Positions 1 through 8,530 of a stretch of 64,000 nt of DNA are shown here, piece by piece. The DNA is from Bradyrhizobium aeschynomenes. GTDB taxonomy: Bacteria; Pseudomonadota; Alphaproteobacteria; Rhizobiales; Xanthobacteraceae. The position numbers were made by a program, and so were the translations under genes. The notes beneath the pieces were generated by a model. That model saw only the letters and a list, made by a program, of their open reading frames with translations, was not told the origin of the DNA and made no database searches. Position 1 is the stretch's first letter. Each line of letters opens with the position of its first letter. The DNA lies in assembly GCF_013178945.1 (NCBI RefSeq), contig NZ_JABFDM010000007.1:186001-250000 (forward strand), given 5' to 3'.

Positions 1-875
1 ACGGTGTCACCGAGCTGAACGCTGAACATGTCCCGGTTCTCCGTCAGCGCCCGCTCGTTGGCGAGCGTCCACGGCATGAACAATGCGCCGACCTGCCGGG
101 TCAGGATCGGCATCAGGGTCAGCGACAGTTCCGGCCACAGCTCGAACTCGCCTTCGGCGCGCGGCCACAGCATGCGATGGATCCAGGCCAGCACATGTGG
201 CGCATTGCCCTCGATCAGCGCGCCGGCGGTCGGATCGGTCCACAGTTCGTAGAACTGCCCCCACAGGCCGAAATCGCCGTAAGACGGCCGGCCGCCGAAC
301 AGATAGGGCCTGATGGCGAGATGCCGTTCGAGCAGGCCGAGCATTTCGACGAAACCCTGCTCGATCTGCGGCGCATTGACCTCGTTGGAGCCGACATACC
401 AGAGGCGCTCCACCATGCGGGCGCGGATCTTCTCCGCCACCTTGCCGAAGGTGGTCTCATCGGCCTTCGGCGCAACCATGCGGGCAATGCGCCCCGCCGA
501 GGCGCGCTGGTCGACATCGCGCGCCCAGCGGTAGTGGAACATCCATTTGTTGCCCCACTCGTCGCCGAACTCCTCGAGCAGGGCCGAGATGAAGCTGGTC
601 AGCACGTCGGCGGGGTGGATCGGCGGCTCGGGAAAGTCGAGCTCCAGCGCGTCGATGATCGGCGTCGAATCCTGCATCGGCGCGTCGTCGGGAGCGAGGA
701 CGAGCGGAATGATCGGCAGCTTGGCGTGTCGCGCATAATCCGCCTCGCTTTCCGCGTTGCGCAATATCCAGTGATGCGGAATGCCCTTGTAACGCAGATA
801 CGATCGCACCTTGACCGAATAGGGCGACATCTCCGCCCCGAAGATGCGATAAACCTCCGTCGGCTGACTGGTCAT
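1..875 (-). CDS. Glutathione S-transferase family protein (3' end cut by window edge)
   Basis: The gene runs off the left edge, so only about the first 291 residues are visible. It starts MTSQPTEVYRIFGAEMSPYS, an N-terminal thioredoxin-fold segment of GST type; the SPYSVKVRSYLRYKGI stretch (residues 17-32) is the usual site for the glutathione-activating residue and first helix. A longer alpha-helical part follows, with a YLFGGRPSYGDFGLWGQ motif typical of the GST C-terminal domain. The ATG is preceded by a GGGAG ribosome binding site. It diverges from the AidB-like dehydrogenase gene at 986. The substrate is unknown, and the protein is longer than a classical GST of about 210 residues. The family call is solid; the function is open. 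Confidence 0.8.
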   Translation of the reverse strand, partial: MTSQPTEVYRIFGAEMSPYSVKVRSYLRYKGIPHHWILRNAESEADYARHAKLPIIPLVLAPDDAPMQDSTPIIDALELDFPEPPIHPADVLTSFISALLEEFGDEWGNKWMFHYRWARDVDQRASAGRIARMVAPKADETTFGKVAEKIRARMVERLWYVGSNEVNAPQIEQGFVEMLGLLERHLAIRPYLFGGRPSYGDFGLWGQFYELWTDPTAGALIEGNAPHVLAWIHRMLWPRAEGEFELWPELSLTLMPILTRQVGALFMPWTLANERALTENRDMFSVQLGDT

Positions 876-985
876 GGATCTGCTCCCGGTTCGGCGCAAG
901 CCGTTGCTGTTGTGTATCCGATCAGGCGCAACCTGTCGAAGAGTCCGTAAGAAGACTGGCGGAAACGAACGAGGGCTTAACGATC

Positions 986-2770
986 ATGCATCAGTTCCTG
1001 CGACGCGATGACGTGATGACCGGCGGCAAGCGCCCGGAGCTGCTGGCGCCTGATACCACCGGGCTGAACTTCTATCGGGCCGATCCGGCGCTTGCCGACC
1101 TCCTGCGCATCCATCTGCCCGAGCGGTTGTTTCACCACCTCGTGCCGCATCTCGATCGGCTGGGTGAGCTCGCGGGAGGCTATCTCGACGAATGCGCCAG
1201 GCTGGCCGATCGCCACGGACCGGTGCTGCATCAGCGCGATCGCTTCGGCCGCGACGTGCAGTGGATCGAATATCATCCGGCCTATCGCGAGCTGGAGCGC
1301 GCCGCCTTCGGCGAGTTCGGCATCCATGCGATGTCGATCCGCAAGGGTATTCTCGGCTGGCCCACCAAATATCCGGTCGTCGCCAAGCACGCCTTCACCT
1401 TCCTGTTCAACCAGGCCGAGTTCGGGTTGGGCTGTCCGATCAACGTGACCGACGGCTGCGCCAAGCTGCTCGCGAGCTTCGGCAGCGACGCGCTCAAGGC
1501 CCGATACCTCGACGGCCTGACGCAGACCGACATGCGGAAGCTGACCCAGGGCGGGCAGTTCATGACCGAGAAGGAGGGCGGCTCCGATGTCGGCACCTTG
1601 TCCACGGTCGCGGTGCCCGAGGGTGATCATTGGCGCCTGCATGGCGAGAAGTGGTTCTGCTCCAATGCCGATGCGAAAGTGGTGATGCTGCTGGCACGAC
1701 CCGATGGCGCTGACGGCGGTACGCGCGGCGTGGGACTTTTCCTGATGCCGCGCTTTCTCGATGACGGCAGCCCAAATCACTATCGGATCGTGCGCCTGAA
1801 GGACAAGCTCGGCACGCGCTCGATGGCGTCGGGCGAGATCAAGCTGGAAGGCGCGATTGCGTACGCGGTCGGCCGGCTCGATCGCGGCTTCGTTCATATG
1901 GCCGAGATGGTCAACTCGTCGCGCCTCTCGAACGGCGTCAAGTCGACCGCGCTGATGCGGCGCGCCTGGCACGATGCCATCACCGTTGCGCGCAATCGCG
2001 TGGTGTTCGGGCAGCGCATCGTCGACCTGCCGCTCGGTCGGCGCCAACTGATGAAGATCCTGCTCGCGACCGAGCAGGCGTTGTCGATGAGCTTCCTCAC
2101 GGCCGATGCGCTCGACCGTGCCGAGGCCGGCAGCCAGGACGCGGCCGCGCTGCTCCGCATCCTGACGCCGACCTTGAAATTCCGCGCCACCCGCGATGCC
2201 CGCAAGGTCTGCGGCGATGCGTTGGAGATGCGCGGCGGCATCGGCTATGTCGAGGAGTTCGCCACCGCTCGCCTCTTGCGCGACGCCCATCTCGGCTCGA
2301 TCTGGGAGGGCACCGGCAACATCGTCGCGCTCGATGCGCTGAAGCGCGCGGTCGGGCGTCACGGCGCGGAGCAGGCGCTGGCAGCCGATCTGCACGCGCG
2401 ACTCGACGACAGCGCCGCCGTGTCGCACGTTTGGCGCGATCAGCTGCATCGTCTGGTCGATCGCGCGGTCGGCTTTGCGCGTGAGGTCGCGGCACGCGCC
2501 GACAACGAAGCCGAAGCCCGCCGCGCCACCAGTCTGCTGTATCATGTCGCGAGCGCGGCTTCGCTCACCTGGGAGAGCGCGCGCATCCACGCGATGCGCG
2601 GCGATGCTCGCCGCCTGCTGCTGGCGAAGCTCGTCGTCGCGCACCGGCTGACGCCGTCCGATCCGTTCCGGCTTGCGGAAAATAGGATGGATGATGCCAT
2701 CTCGACACTGCTGCTCGGCGAACGTGTCGCCGACATGGAGGAGGTTGGCGAACTGCTGTCAGCGGCGTAG
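986..2770 (+). CDS. AidB-like acyl-CoA dehydrogenase family flavoprotein
   Basis: 594 residues, longer than ordinary acyl-CoA dehydrogenases (about 380-410) and of the size of the AidB subfamily. The N-terminal 150 residues are the extra AidB-type region (FYRADPALADLL near residue 30). The FAD and substrate region has GGQFMTEKEGGSDVG (about residue 190). The C-terminal part has the flavin motif MRGGIGYVEE and SIWEGTGNIVALD, whose Glu is where the dehydrogenase catalytic base normally sits. AidB proteins bind FAD and DNA and belong to alkylation responses in E. coli; many homologues are simply uncharacterised dehydrogenases. It is followed after 41 bp by an alcohol dehydrogenase gene, so the two are probably co-transcribed. 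Which acyl-CoA is used, if any, cannot be told. Confidence 0.85.
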   Translation: MHQFLRRDDVMTGGKRPELLAPDTTGLNFYRADPALADLLRIHLPERLFHHLVPHLDRLGELAGGYLDECARLADRHGPVLHQRDRFGRDVQWIEYHPAYRELERAAFGEFGIHAMSIRKGILGWPTKYPVVAKHAFTFLFNQAEFGLGCPINVTDGCAKLLASFGSDALKARYLDGLTQTDMRKLTQGGQFMTEKEGGSDVGTLSTVAVPEGDHWRLHGEKWFCSNADAKVVMLLARPDGADGGTRGVGLFLMPRFLDDGSPNHYRIVRLKDKLGTRSMASGEIKLEGAIAYAVGRLDRGFVHMAEMVNSSRLSNGVKSTALMRRAWHDAITVARNRVVFGQRIVDLPLGRRQLMKILLATEQALSMSFLTADALDRAEAGSQDAAALLRILTPTLKFRATRDARKVCGDALEMRGGIGYVEEFATARLLRDAHLGSIWEGTGNIVALDALKRAVGRHGAEQALAADLHARLDDSAAVSHVWRDQLHRLVDRAVGFAREVAARADNEAEARRATSLLYHVASAASLTWESARIHAMRGDARRLLLAKLVVAHRLTPSDPFRLAENRMDDAISTLLLGERVADMEEVGELLSAA

Positions 2771-2811
2771 GCTTGCCACGACCACCAACAAACAAGATCG
2801 GGAGAACGCCA

Positions 2812-3900
2812 ATGAAAGCTGCCGTGCTGATGGAGGTCAACAAGCCGCTGGTGATCGAGGAGATCAGCGTGCCCAAGCCGGGGCCGCGCGAGGTGCTGAT
2901 CAGGACATCGGTCGCAGGGCTCTGCCATTCAGATCTGCACTTCATCGAGGGCCTGTATCCTCATCCGCTGCCCGCGGTGCTCGGCCATGAGTCCGCCGGC
3001 ATCGTCGAGCAGGTCGGCTCCGACGTCACTTATGTGAAGCCGGGCGATCACGTCGTCACCTGCCTGTCGGTGTTCTGCGGCACATGCGACAACTGCACGA
3101 CGGGGCGTCCGGTGCTGTGCACCGACACCACGGTGAAGATGCCGCCCGGCGCGTCCAACCGGCTGTCATGGGGACGAAGTGAGAAGCTGCATCAGTTCCT
3201 CAACCTCTCGTCCTTCGCCGAGCAGATGCTGGTGCACGAGAACGCGATCGTGAAGATCCGCCAGGACATGCCGCTCGAGCTCGCCGCGCTGATCGGGTGC
3301 GGCGTCATCACCGGCTATGGCGCGGTCGTCAACACCGCGCGGGTGACGGCCGGCGAAACCGTCGCGGTGATCGGTTGCGGCGGCGTCGGCATGGCGGCGA
3401 TCAATGGTGCGGAGATTGCCGGCGCCGGCCGTATCATCGCCATCGATACCAACCCGGCCAAGCTGCAGCTTGCGACGAAACTCGGCGCCACCGACATCAT
3501 CAACCCCGCTGACGGCGACGTCGTTGCCCAGGTGCGTGAACTCACCAAAGGCGGCGTGCATCACGCCTTCGAGGTGCTGGGACGCAAGGAGACCGCGGAG
3601 CAGGCGTTCGCCATGCTCGCGCCGGGCGGCACCGCGACCATCGTCGGAATGATCCCGTTCGGCCAGAAGATCGAGCTGCACGGCTTCGACTTCCTGCGCG
3701 AGCGCCGCATCCAGGGCTCGTCGATGGGCTCCAATCACTTCCGCGTCGACATGCCCCGCCTCGTCGAATTCTATTTGCGCGGCAAGCTGCACCTGGAGGA
3801 CTGGATCTCCGCCAAGCTGAAGCTGTCCGAGATCAACGAGGGCTTTGCCAATATGAAGGCCGGCAAGACGCTGCGCAGCGTGATCATGTTCGACGCGTAG
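2812..3900 (+). CDS. Zinc-dependent medium-chain alcohol dehydrogenase
   Basis: 362 residues starting at MKAAVLMEVN; an upstream in-frame start at 2773 is disfavoured because the good GGGAGA ribosome site lies just before 2812. The catalytic zinc ligands are Cys38 (GLCHSDLH) and His59-Glu60 (GHE). The structural zinc site is complete: Cys89, Cys92, Cys95 and Cys103. The Rossmann motif GCGGVG is at residues 188-193, followed by an acidic residue in AIDTN, which points to NAD(H) rather than NADP(H). This is a class III-like or related NAD-dependent alcohol dehydrogenase. It sits 41 bp after the AidB-like gene and is probably in its operon. The substrate is not predictable from sequence. Confidence 0.9.
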   Translation: MKAAVLMEVNKPLVIEEISVPKPGPREVLIRTSVAGLCHSDLHFIEGLYPHPLPAVLGHESAGIVEQVGSDVTYVKPGDHVVTCLSVFCGTCDNCTTGRPVLCTDTTVKMPPGASNRLSWGRSEKLHQFLNLSSFAEQMLVHENAIVKIRQDMPLELAALIGCGVITGYGAVVNTARVTAGETVAVIGCGGVGMAAINGAEIAGAGRIIAIDTNPAKLQLATKLGATDIINPADGDVVAQVRELTKGGVHHAFEVLGRKETAEQAFAMLAPGGTATIVGMIPFGQKIELHGFDFLRERRIQGSSMGSNHFRVDMPRLVEFYLRGKLHLEDWISAKLKLSEINEGFANMKAGKTLRSVIMFDA

Positions 3901-3949
3901 GGGGCCTTGTCACGTGTGACGTGGCTGAGGCAGCCTGCGTATCAGATGC

Positions 3950-4023
3950 TCGCCATGCCCGGGCTCGACCCGGGCATCCATCCTCTCCCGGAGATGGATG
4001 GCCGGGTCAAGTCCGGCCATGAC
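3950..4023. repeat. Palindromic intergenic repeat, family C (CCGGG...CATCCA type), copy 1
   Basis: Two arms, ATGCCCGGGCTCGACCCGGG and GGCCGGGTCAAGTCCGGCCA, are each hairpin-forming and also pair with each other around a CATCCATC/ATGGATGG core. Related copies occur at 8338 and 37387. It lies in the 308-bp convergent gap between the alcohol dehydrogenase and amidase genes, which otherwise holds only the next repeat. Confidence 0.8.
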
Positions 4024-4056
4024 GATGTGGGGCGATCCGGCGCTGCCTACACCGCC

Positions 4057-4173
4057 GTCGTCCCGGCCTTGAGCCCGGACCCATAGCCACCGGCGGTTAT
4101 GTGACGATGACTGGTAGTTGCGCAAGATCGCGAGATTCCGCGGTATGGGTCCCGGCTCAAGGCCGGGACGACA
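4057..4173. repeat. Palindromic intergenic repeat, family A (GTCGTCCCGGC...GCCGGGACGAC), copy 1
   Basis: The element begins with GTCGTCCCGGCCTTGAGCCC and ends with the inverted GGCTCAAGGCCGGGACGAC, with a core of about 60 bp between. Three more full-length copies of about 120 bp lie at 10195, 11912 and 14853. Each end can fold as a hairpin. No ORF of interest is inside. Confidence 0.85.
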
Positions 4174-4208
4174 GTGGATGAGGCGCGTGACTGCGTTCCT
4201 GACGACAA

Positions 4209-5678
4209 CTAATCCGCAAACATCGGCGGCGGCGTGAAGCCGCCGAATTCGCGTTCGATCAGTTCGGCGAGCTTGATCGGCGTGCGGTCTTCGAGGAAGG
4301 GGCCGACGATCTGCACGCCCACGGGCAGGCCATCGGCGAGCCCGAGCGGGACCTGCGTGGCAGGCAGGCCGGGCAGGGTGGCGATGCCCGGCCAGGCGAG
4401 CTGATCATTGTAGTCGTGCTCCACGCCGTCGATGCTGACGCGCCGCTCCCGCTGATCCGGCGAGTGGTCGTGCGGAAATGCCGGCGTCGGCATGATCGGG
4501 CAGATCACCGCATCGAACTGCGCGAACAGTGCCCGCCATTGCGCGCGTAGCCCGAAGCGGGCGTTGTTGGCCTGCACCCAGTCGCGATGGCTGAGCGCGA
4601 GGCCGCGCAGCCGCTCGGCCGCAAGGCTCATCGCCTCCTTCGGCAGATGCGCGACGGCCTGGCTGGCCTCGGCATGAACCTGCGGCGGCATGGTCGCGCC
4701 GAGGAAGCCGAGCAGCAGGCGCATGTAGAGCCGGCTGGAGGCGGCGAAATCCGGCAGCAGCGGGCTTTCACTGACGACGCTGACGCTCACCTTCGCCAGA
4801 TCAGCCGCGAGCCGCTCGATCGCGCCGCGCACGGCGGTGTCGGTCGGCAGCAGCGGATCCGACGCGACCACCAGCACGCGGAAATCCTGCAGCCGCGCAT
4901 GACGCGGCGGCGGCAGCTCCAGCCGATACGCCTTGCCCGCTTCGAGCGGATCGGGGCCGGCCATGACGTCGAGCAGCAGCGACAGGTCCGCGGCCGAGCG
5001 CGCCATTGGGCCAACCACGGCAAGGTCCGCCTCGTTCGGCAGCGGCTGGAACGGCGGCGGCGTGTGGCCGCGCGTCGGCACGAGCCCATAGGTCGGCTTG
5101 TGCGCGGTCACGCCGCAATGAAACGCCGGCACCCGCAGCGAGCCGCCGATATCAGAGCCGAGCGACAGCGAGCCGTAGCCCGCGGCAAGAGCCGCCGCCG
5201 AGCCGCCGGAGGAGCCGCCCGGCGTGCGGCCGAGATCGTAAGGGTTATTCGTCGTGCCGTAGATGTCGTTGTAGCTCTGCCAGTCGCCGAGCCCGAGCGG
5301 CACGTTGGTCTTGCCGAGCACGATGCCGCCGGCATCCTTCACGCGCGTGACCGTCAGCGCATCCTCGGCCGCGATGAAACTCTTCTGCTGGGGAAAGCCC
5401 CAGGTCGTCGGCAGCCCGGCGATGTTATAGGATTCCTTCACCGTCAGCGGCAGGCCGAGCAGTGGCTCGCGCTCGCCGCGGGCCAGCCGCGCGTCGGCGG
5501 CGCGGGCGGCCTCCAGCGCGCGGTCGAAGTCGCGCACGCAGATCGCGTTGATCTTGCCGTCATGGTGCTCGATGCGGTCGATCGCGAGCTGAGTCAGCTC
5601 GACCGACGAGATCTCGCGATGTGCCAGAGCTTTCGCCGTCTCGACGGCGGTTGCGAACGTCCATTGCGATGCAGCCAA
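4209..5678 (-). CDS. Amidase (amidase-signature family)
   Basis: 489 residues, a normal length for amidase-signature hydrolases. The Ser-cisSer-Lys triad is visible: Lys81 in LPLTVKESYNIAG, Ser156 in GGSSGGSAAAL, and the nucleophile Ser180 in GSDIGGSLR. The start is a TTG codon with a strong GAGGAG site 7-11 bp upstream, giving MAASQWTFAT. It hydrolyses an amide of unknown identity; GatA of the tRNA amidotransferase is related, but no gatB or gatC is nearby, so a stand-alone amidase is more likely. Its 3' end faces the alcohol dehydrogenase gene across a repeat-filled gap. Confidence 0.9.
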   Translation of the reverse strand: MAASQWTFATAVETAKALAHREISSVELTQLAIDRIEHHDGKINAICVRDFDRALEAARAADARLARGEREPLLGLPLTVKESYNIAGLPTTWGFPQQKSFIAAEDALTVTRVKDAGGIVLGKTNVPLGLGDWQSYNDIYGTTNNPYDLGRTPGGSSGGSAAALAAGYGSLSLGSDIGGSLRVPAFHCGVTAHKPTYGLVPTRGHTPPPFQPLPNEADLAVVGPMARSAADLSLLLDVMAGPDPLEAGKAYRLELPPPRHARLQDFRVLVVASDPLLPTDTAVRGAIERLAADLAKVSVSVVSESPLLPDFAASSRLYMRLLLGFLGATMPPQVHAEASQAVAHLPKEAMSLAAERLRGLALSHRDWVQANNARFGLRAQWRALFAQFDAVICPIMPTPAFPHDHSPDQRERRVSIDGVEHDYNDQLAWPGIATLPGLPATQVPLGLADGLPVGVQIVGPFLEDRTPIKLAELIEREFGGFTPPPMFAD

Positions 5679-5760
5679 GGTCCTGCTCCTCGTACTCGTG
5701 GAGGACGTCTTTTACCCCAGGCGCGTGGCAGGCGCTTGACCGAAATTGCTGGTTGGACGG

Positions 5761-6291
5761 TCAGCCCGGCAGCATGCGCTGCATGATGCGGTCACGATAG
5801 ACAAAGATGTGCGCCAGTGCCGCGCCGACGTGAACGACGATCAGGATCAGCAGCAGCCACTCGGCGGCCTGGTGCAGGCCGTCGATGGCGCGGTTGCCGG
5901 CGGGGTTGCGCGCGGCCAGCATCGGCAGATCAAACAGATAGAAGCACGACACGCTCCAACCGCGGAACGAGGCGAACAGCCAGCCGGTGATCGTGCTCGC
6001 CAGCACCATGACGTACAGTCCCCAATGCACCACCTCCGAGCTCAGCCGCTGCCATGGCGGCAGCGAGCTTTCGGGTGCGACGGGATGGGTCAGGCGCCAG
6101 ACGAAGCGCAACACGATCAGAGCCAGGATGGTCAACCCGACCGAGATGTGCAGGATCATCGGCGTGCCGGGCGGCGTATTCGCATGCAGGTCCGGCATCA
6201 GCCAGCCGATCGGATATTGGACGGCGAGCAGCAGCACCACCAGCCAGTGCAGGATCTTCGCGGGCGTGCCGTAGTGCAGGCGTGGTGTCAT
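5761..6291 (-). CDS. Cytochrome b561 family membrane protein
   Basis: 176 residues from MTPRLHYGTPAKILHW; this start has GGAAGG 6 bp upstream and removes an unlikely basic extension. Four hydrophobic segments carry histidines in the heme-ligand positions of bacterial b561 proteins: the first in KILHWLVV (His15), then LHISVGL, VVHWGLYV and IVVHVGAALAH. It belongs to the CybB-type family that passes electrons between quinol and periplasmic acceptors or superoxide. It lies 78 bp downstream of mbfA on the same strand and may share its iron-controlled transcript (inference). Confidence 0.88.
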   Translation of the reverse strand: MTPRLHYGTPAKILHWLVVLLLAVQYPIGWLMPDLHANTPPGTPMILHISVGLTILALIVLRFVWRLTHPVAPESSLPPWQRLSSEVVHWGLYVMVLASTITGWLFASFRGWSVSCFYLFDLPMLAARNPAGNRAIDGLHQAAEWLLLILIVVHVGAALAHIFVYRDRIMQRMLPG

Positions 6292-6369
6292 GCCGAGCCT
6301 TCCGTCGCGGTCTGTCTGGCGCCATCGGACTGCCGTGCGGAGTTTCCGCAAAGCGGCACGAGACCGATG

Positions 6370-7341
6370 CTATGCCGCGCCGATCAATATCCCCACGCCG
6401 AGCACGATGATGCCGCCGAGCACGATTTGGAACACCGCCTGCAGGAACGGCGTGTCCATGTAGCGCGCGCGGATATAGGCAATCGCCCACAGCTCGAAGA
6501 ACACGACGAGGCACGCGATGGCCGTGGCGATCCAGAACGCATTGGTCCAGGAGTCCGGCACCAGATAGGGCATGGTATGGCCGAGGCCGCCGAGCGTCGT
6601 CATCGCGCCGCAGACGGCGCCGCGCAGCCACGGCGAACCGCGCCCCGTGAGCGAGCCGTCGTCGGAGAGCGCCTCGGCGAAGCCCATGCTGATGCCTGCG
6701 CCGATCGACGCGGCGAGGCCGACCAGGAAGGTCTGGAAATTCTGATGCGTGGCGAAGGCGGCCGCGAATAGCGGCGCCAGCGTGGAGACCGAACCGTCCA
6801 TTAATCCGGCGAGACCCGGCTGCACATATTGCAGCACGAACACGCGGCGTCGCGTCTCGTCTTCCTTATGCCGTACGTCCGGACTGAGGATCTTGTCGGT
6901 GAGTTGCGCCGCGACCTTCTCGTGGCCCTTCTCGGCCTCGGCGAGATCGCCGAGCAGCCGGCGCACGCCGACATCCTTGGCCTGCTCGGCGGCCTTGGCA
7001 TAGAAGCGCTCGGCCTCGAACTCCATCGTGCCGACCTCCTTGCGGATGGCGTCGAGCGACAGGTTCTTGGTCAGCCAGATCGGCCGGCGCTGCATGAAGC
7101 CCTTGACGTTCTCGCGCCGGATCGGCGGCAGGTTCTTGCCGAAGCGCTCCTCATAGAGTTCGAGCAGCATGTGGCGATGGCCCTTCTCCTCCTCGGCCAT
7201 CTGCTCGAACAGTTTCGCCGAATCCGGATACCGCTCCGCCAGGTCTTCCGCGAAGCTCATGTAGATGCGGCCGTCTTCCTCTTCGGCCGAGATCGCGATC
7301 GCCAGGATCTCGCGCTCGGTGAGGTCGGCGAAATTCTTCAT
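6370..7341 (-). CDS. mbfA: Membrane-bound ferritin-like protein A, iron exporter (MbfA)
   Basis: 323 residues with two domains. Residues 1-140 are an erythrin/ferritin-like four-helix domain with two metal-binding ExxH motifs (EEEKGHRHML near residue 52, EAEKGHEKV near 137). Residues 150-323 form a VIT1/CCC1-like membrane domain with about five hydrophobic helices, starting after LQYVQPGLAGLMDGSVST. This fusion is MbfA, which exports iron and protects against iron and peroxide stress in Bradyrhizobium and Agrobacterium. In those bacteria it is repressed by Irr under low iron. An Irr-type palindrome lies 38 bp before the start codon, which supports the assignment and the regulation. Confidence 0.93.
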   Translation of the reverse strand: MKNFADLTEREILAIAISAEEEDGRIYMSFAEDLAERYPDSAKLFEQMAEEEKGHRHMLLELYEERFGKNLPPIRRENVKGFMQRRPIWLTKNLSLDAIRKEVGTMEFEAERFYAKAAEQAKDVGVRRLLGDLAEAEKGHEKVAAQLTDKILSPDVRHKEDETRRRVFVLQYVQPGLAGLMDGSVSTLAPLFAAAFATHQNFQTFLVGLAASIGAGISMGFAEALSDDGSLTGRGSPWLRGAVCGAMTTLGGLGHTMPYLVPDSWTNAFWIATAIACLVVFFELWAIAYIRARYMDTPFLQAVFQIVLGGIIVLGVGILIGAA

Positions 7342-7379
7342 TCCAAAGTCCCCGGATTGCCGTTCTCAACATTCGAGTG

Positions 7380-7395
7380 TTTAGAGCGATTCTAA
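7380..7395. promoter_or_regulatory. ICE-type palindrome, likely Irr operator of mbfA
   Basis: TTTAGAGCGATTCTAA contains the perfect inverted repeat TTAGA-N5-TCTAA and resembles the iron control element bound by Irr in rhizobia. It lies about 40-55 bp upstream of the mbfA start on the minus strand, as expected for repression. The motif and position are seen directly; binding by Irr is inferred. Confidence 0.75.
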
Positions 7396-7542
7396 TCTGT
7401 ATATGGATCTGCCGCAGCGCGGTCAAACTGCTGCCGCGCCGTGGCCGCGAAACATATCGTGAGGTCGCATTCAGGCCCCAGTCAGGGAACCCATAGGCAA
7501 AATCACCGTTCGCGCTTCCGCTTGTTTACCTAAGGAGTTCCA

Positions 7543-8265
7543 ATGACCAGCGTCAAATACAGGCTGAATGATCCAGGACTGGCGCCGCGGCGGACCAGGA
7601 TGGACATTCCGGGCTGGGCCGGCGAGCGGCAGCCGCGCGCGAATGGCTCGCACGAGCAGGTCTGGCACTGCGTGCCGTTCTCCGAAGGCGCGCAATACGG
7701 CATCGAGCTGTTCTACCCTTATGACTTCGAGATGCAGGTCACCACGCGCGACGGCCAGCTGGAGATCACTGGCGATTGGGGCGAGCCGCCCAGCCCCGGC
7801 CTGCAATGGCCGCCGTTCCGGAATTTCGGCGGCGCGTTCTACACCTATCAGATCCTGCTCGATCTCAAAGTGCCCCCGGGCTTTGCCATCCGGACCGAGC
7901 CGCACCCGCGCTTCTACACCGATCGCACGGATACCTGTCCGATCGCCGTACCGGCACTGGTGCGCAACTTCTGGCCGATGCTGTTCTTCTGCGTGTTCAA
8001 GGCGCCGGCGGAAGGTCGCACGCACATCTTCCGTCCCGGCGAGCCGTTCGCGCAGGTGATCGTGATTCCTGAGGAGGCGAACTTCACCGTGGAGCCGATG
8101 AGCCCCGACGAGGCCGCCGAGCGCGAGCTGCAGTCGCGCCGCATCCACGCCAGCCGGCCAATGCTGGCCAAGGAGACCGAATGGGTGTCGAGCACCGACA
8201 CCGTTTTTGACGGCACCTACCGCCATCTGCATCGCGCGGCCAAGGAGAAGGCGCGCAAGTCCTGA
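7543..8265 (+). CDS. DUF6065-like protein of unknown function
   Basis: 240 residues, soluble, no signal peptide or membrane helix. AAGGAG lies 7 bp before the ATG. The layout (QVWHCVPFSEGAQYGIELFYPYDFE near residue 40-63, then a tryptophan- and proline-rich beta part with FRPGEPFAQVIVIPEE) recalls the DUF6065 family, which also has an early conserved core and a W...GEPF signature; I make this match from memory. It diverges from mbfA across the ICE site, so iron control of both is possible but not shown. No enzymatic motif is recognised. Confidence 0.7.
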   Translation: MTSVKYRLNDPGLAPRRTRMDIPGWAGERQPRANGSHEQVWHCVPFSEGAQYGIELFYPYDFEMQVTTRDGQLEITGDWGEPPSPGLQWPPFRNFGGAFYTYQILLDLKVPPGFAIRTEPHPRFYTDRTDTCPIAVPALVRNFWPMLFFCVFKAPAEGRTHIFRPGEPFAQVIVIPEEANFTVEPMSPDEAAERELQSRRIHASRPMLAKETEWVSSTDTVFDGTYRHLHRAAKEKARKS

Positions 8266-8337
8266 CACCCCCGCCAAAAGCAAAGCAGGACGATCGCATA
8301 CGACCCTGGAAGTTTTGCGCTCTCCTCTCTCCGCGTC

Positions 8338-8421
8338 GTCATGGCCGGGCTTGTCCCGGCCATCCACGTCGGTCGGCACGCTCCGAACGACGTGGATGCC
8401 CGGGACAAGCCCGGGCATGAC
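8338..8421. repeat. Palindromic intergenic repeat, family C, copy 2
   Basis: GTCATGGCCGGGCTTGTCCC at the left is mirrored by GGGACAAGCCCGGGCATGAC at the right, around a GGCCATCCACGTC / GACGTGGATGCC core. The copy at 37387 is almost the same and even shares a left flank starting CGATCGCAT about 45 bp before. It lies in the convergent gap between the DUF6065-like and polyhistidine genes and may work as a bidirectional terminator. Confidence 0.85.
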
Positions 8422-8530
8422 GGAGTAACAAGCTGCAGCCTCGCGATGCGGCAGCACCTTATTCAGCGCTTCCTCAAACGAAAGGGCGCCGACCTGATGG
8501 TCAGCGCCCTCGGCCTTCACCTTGCTACGA

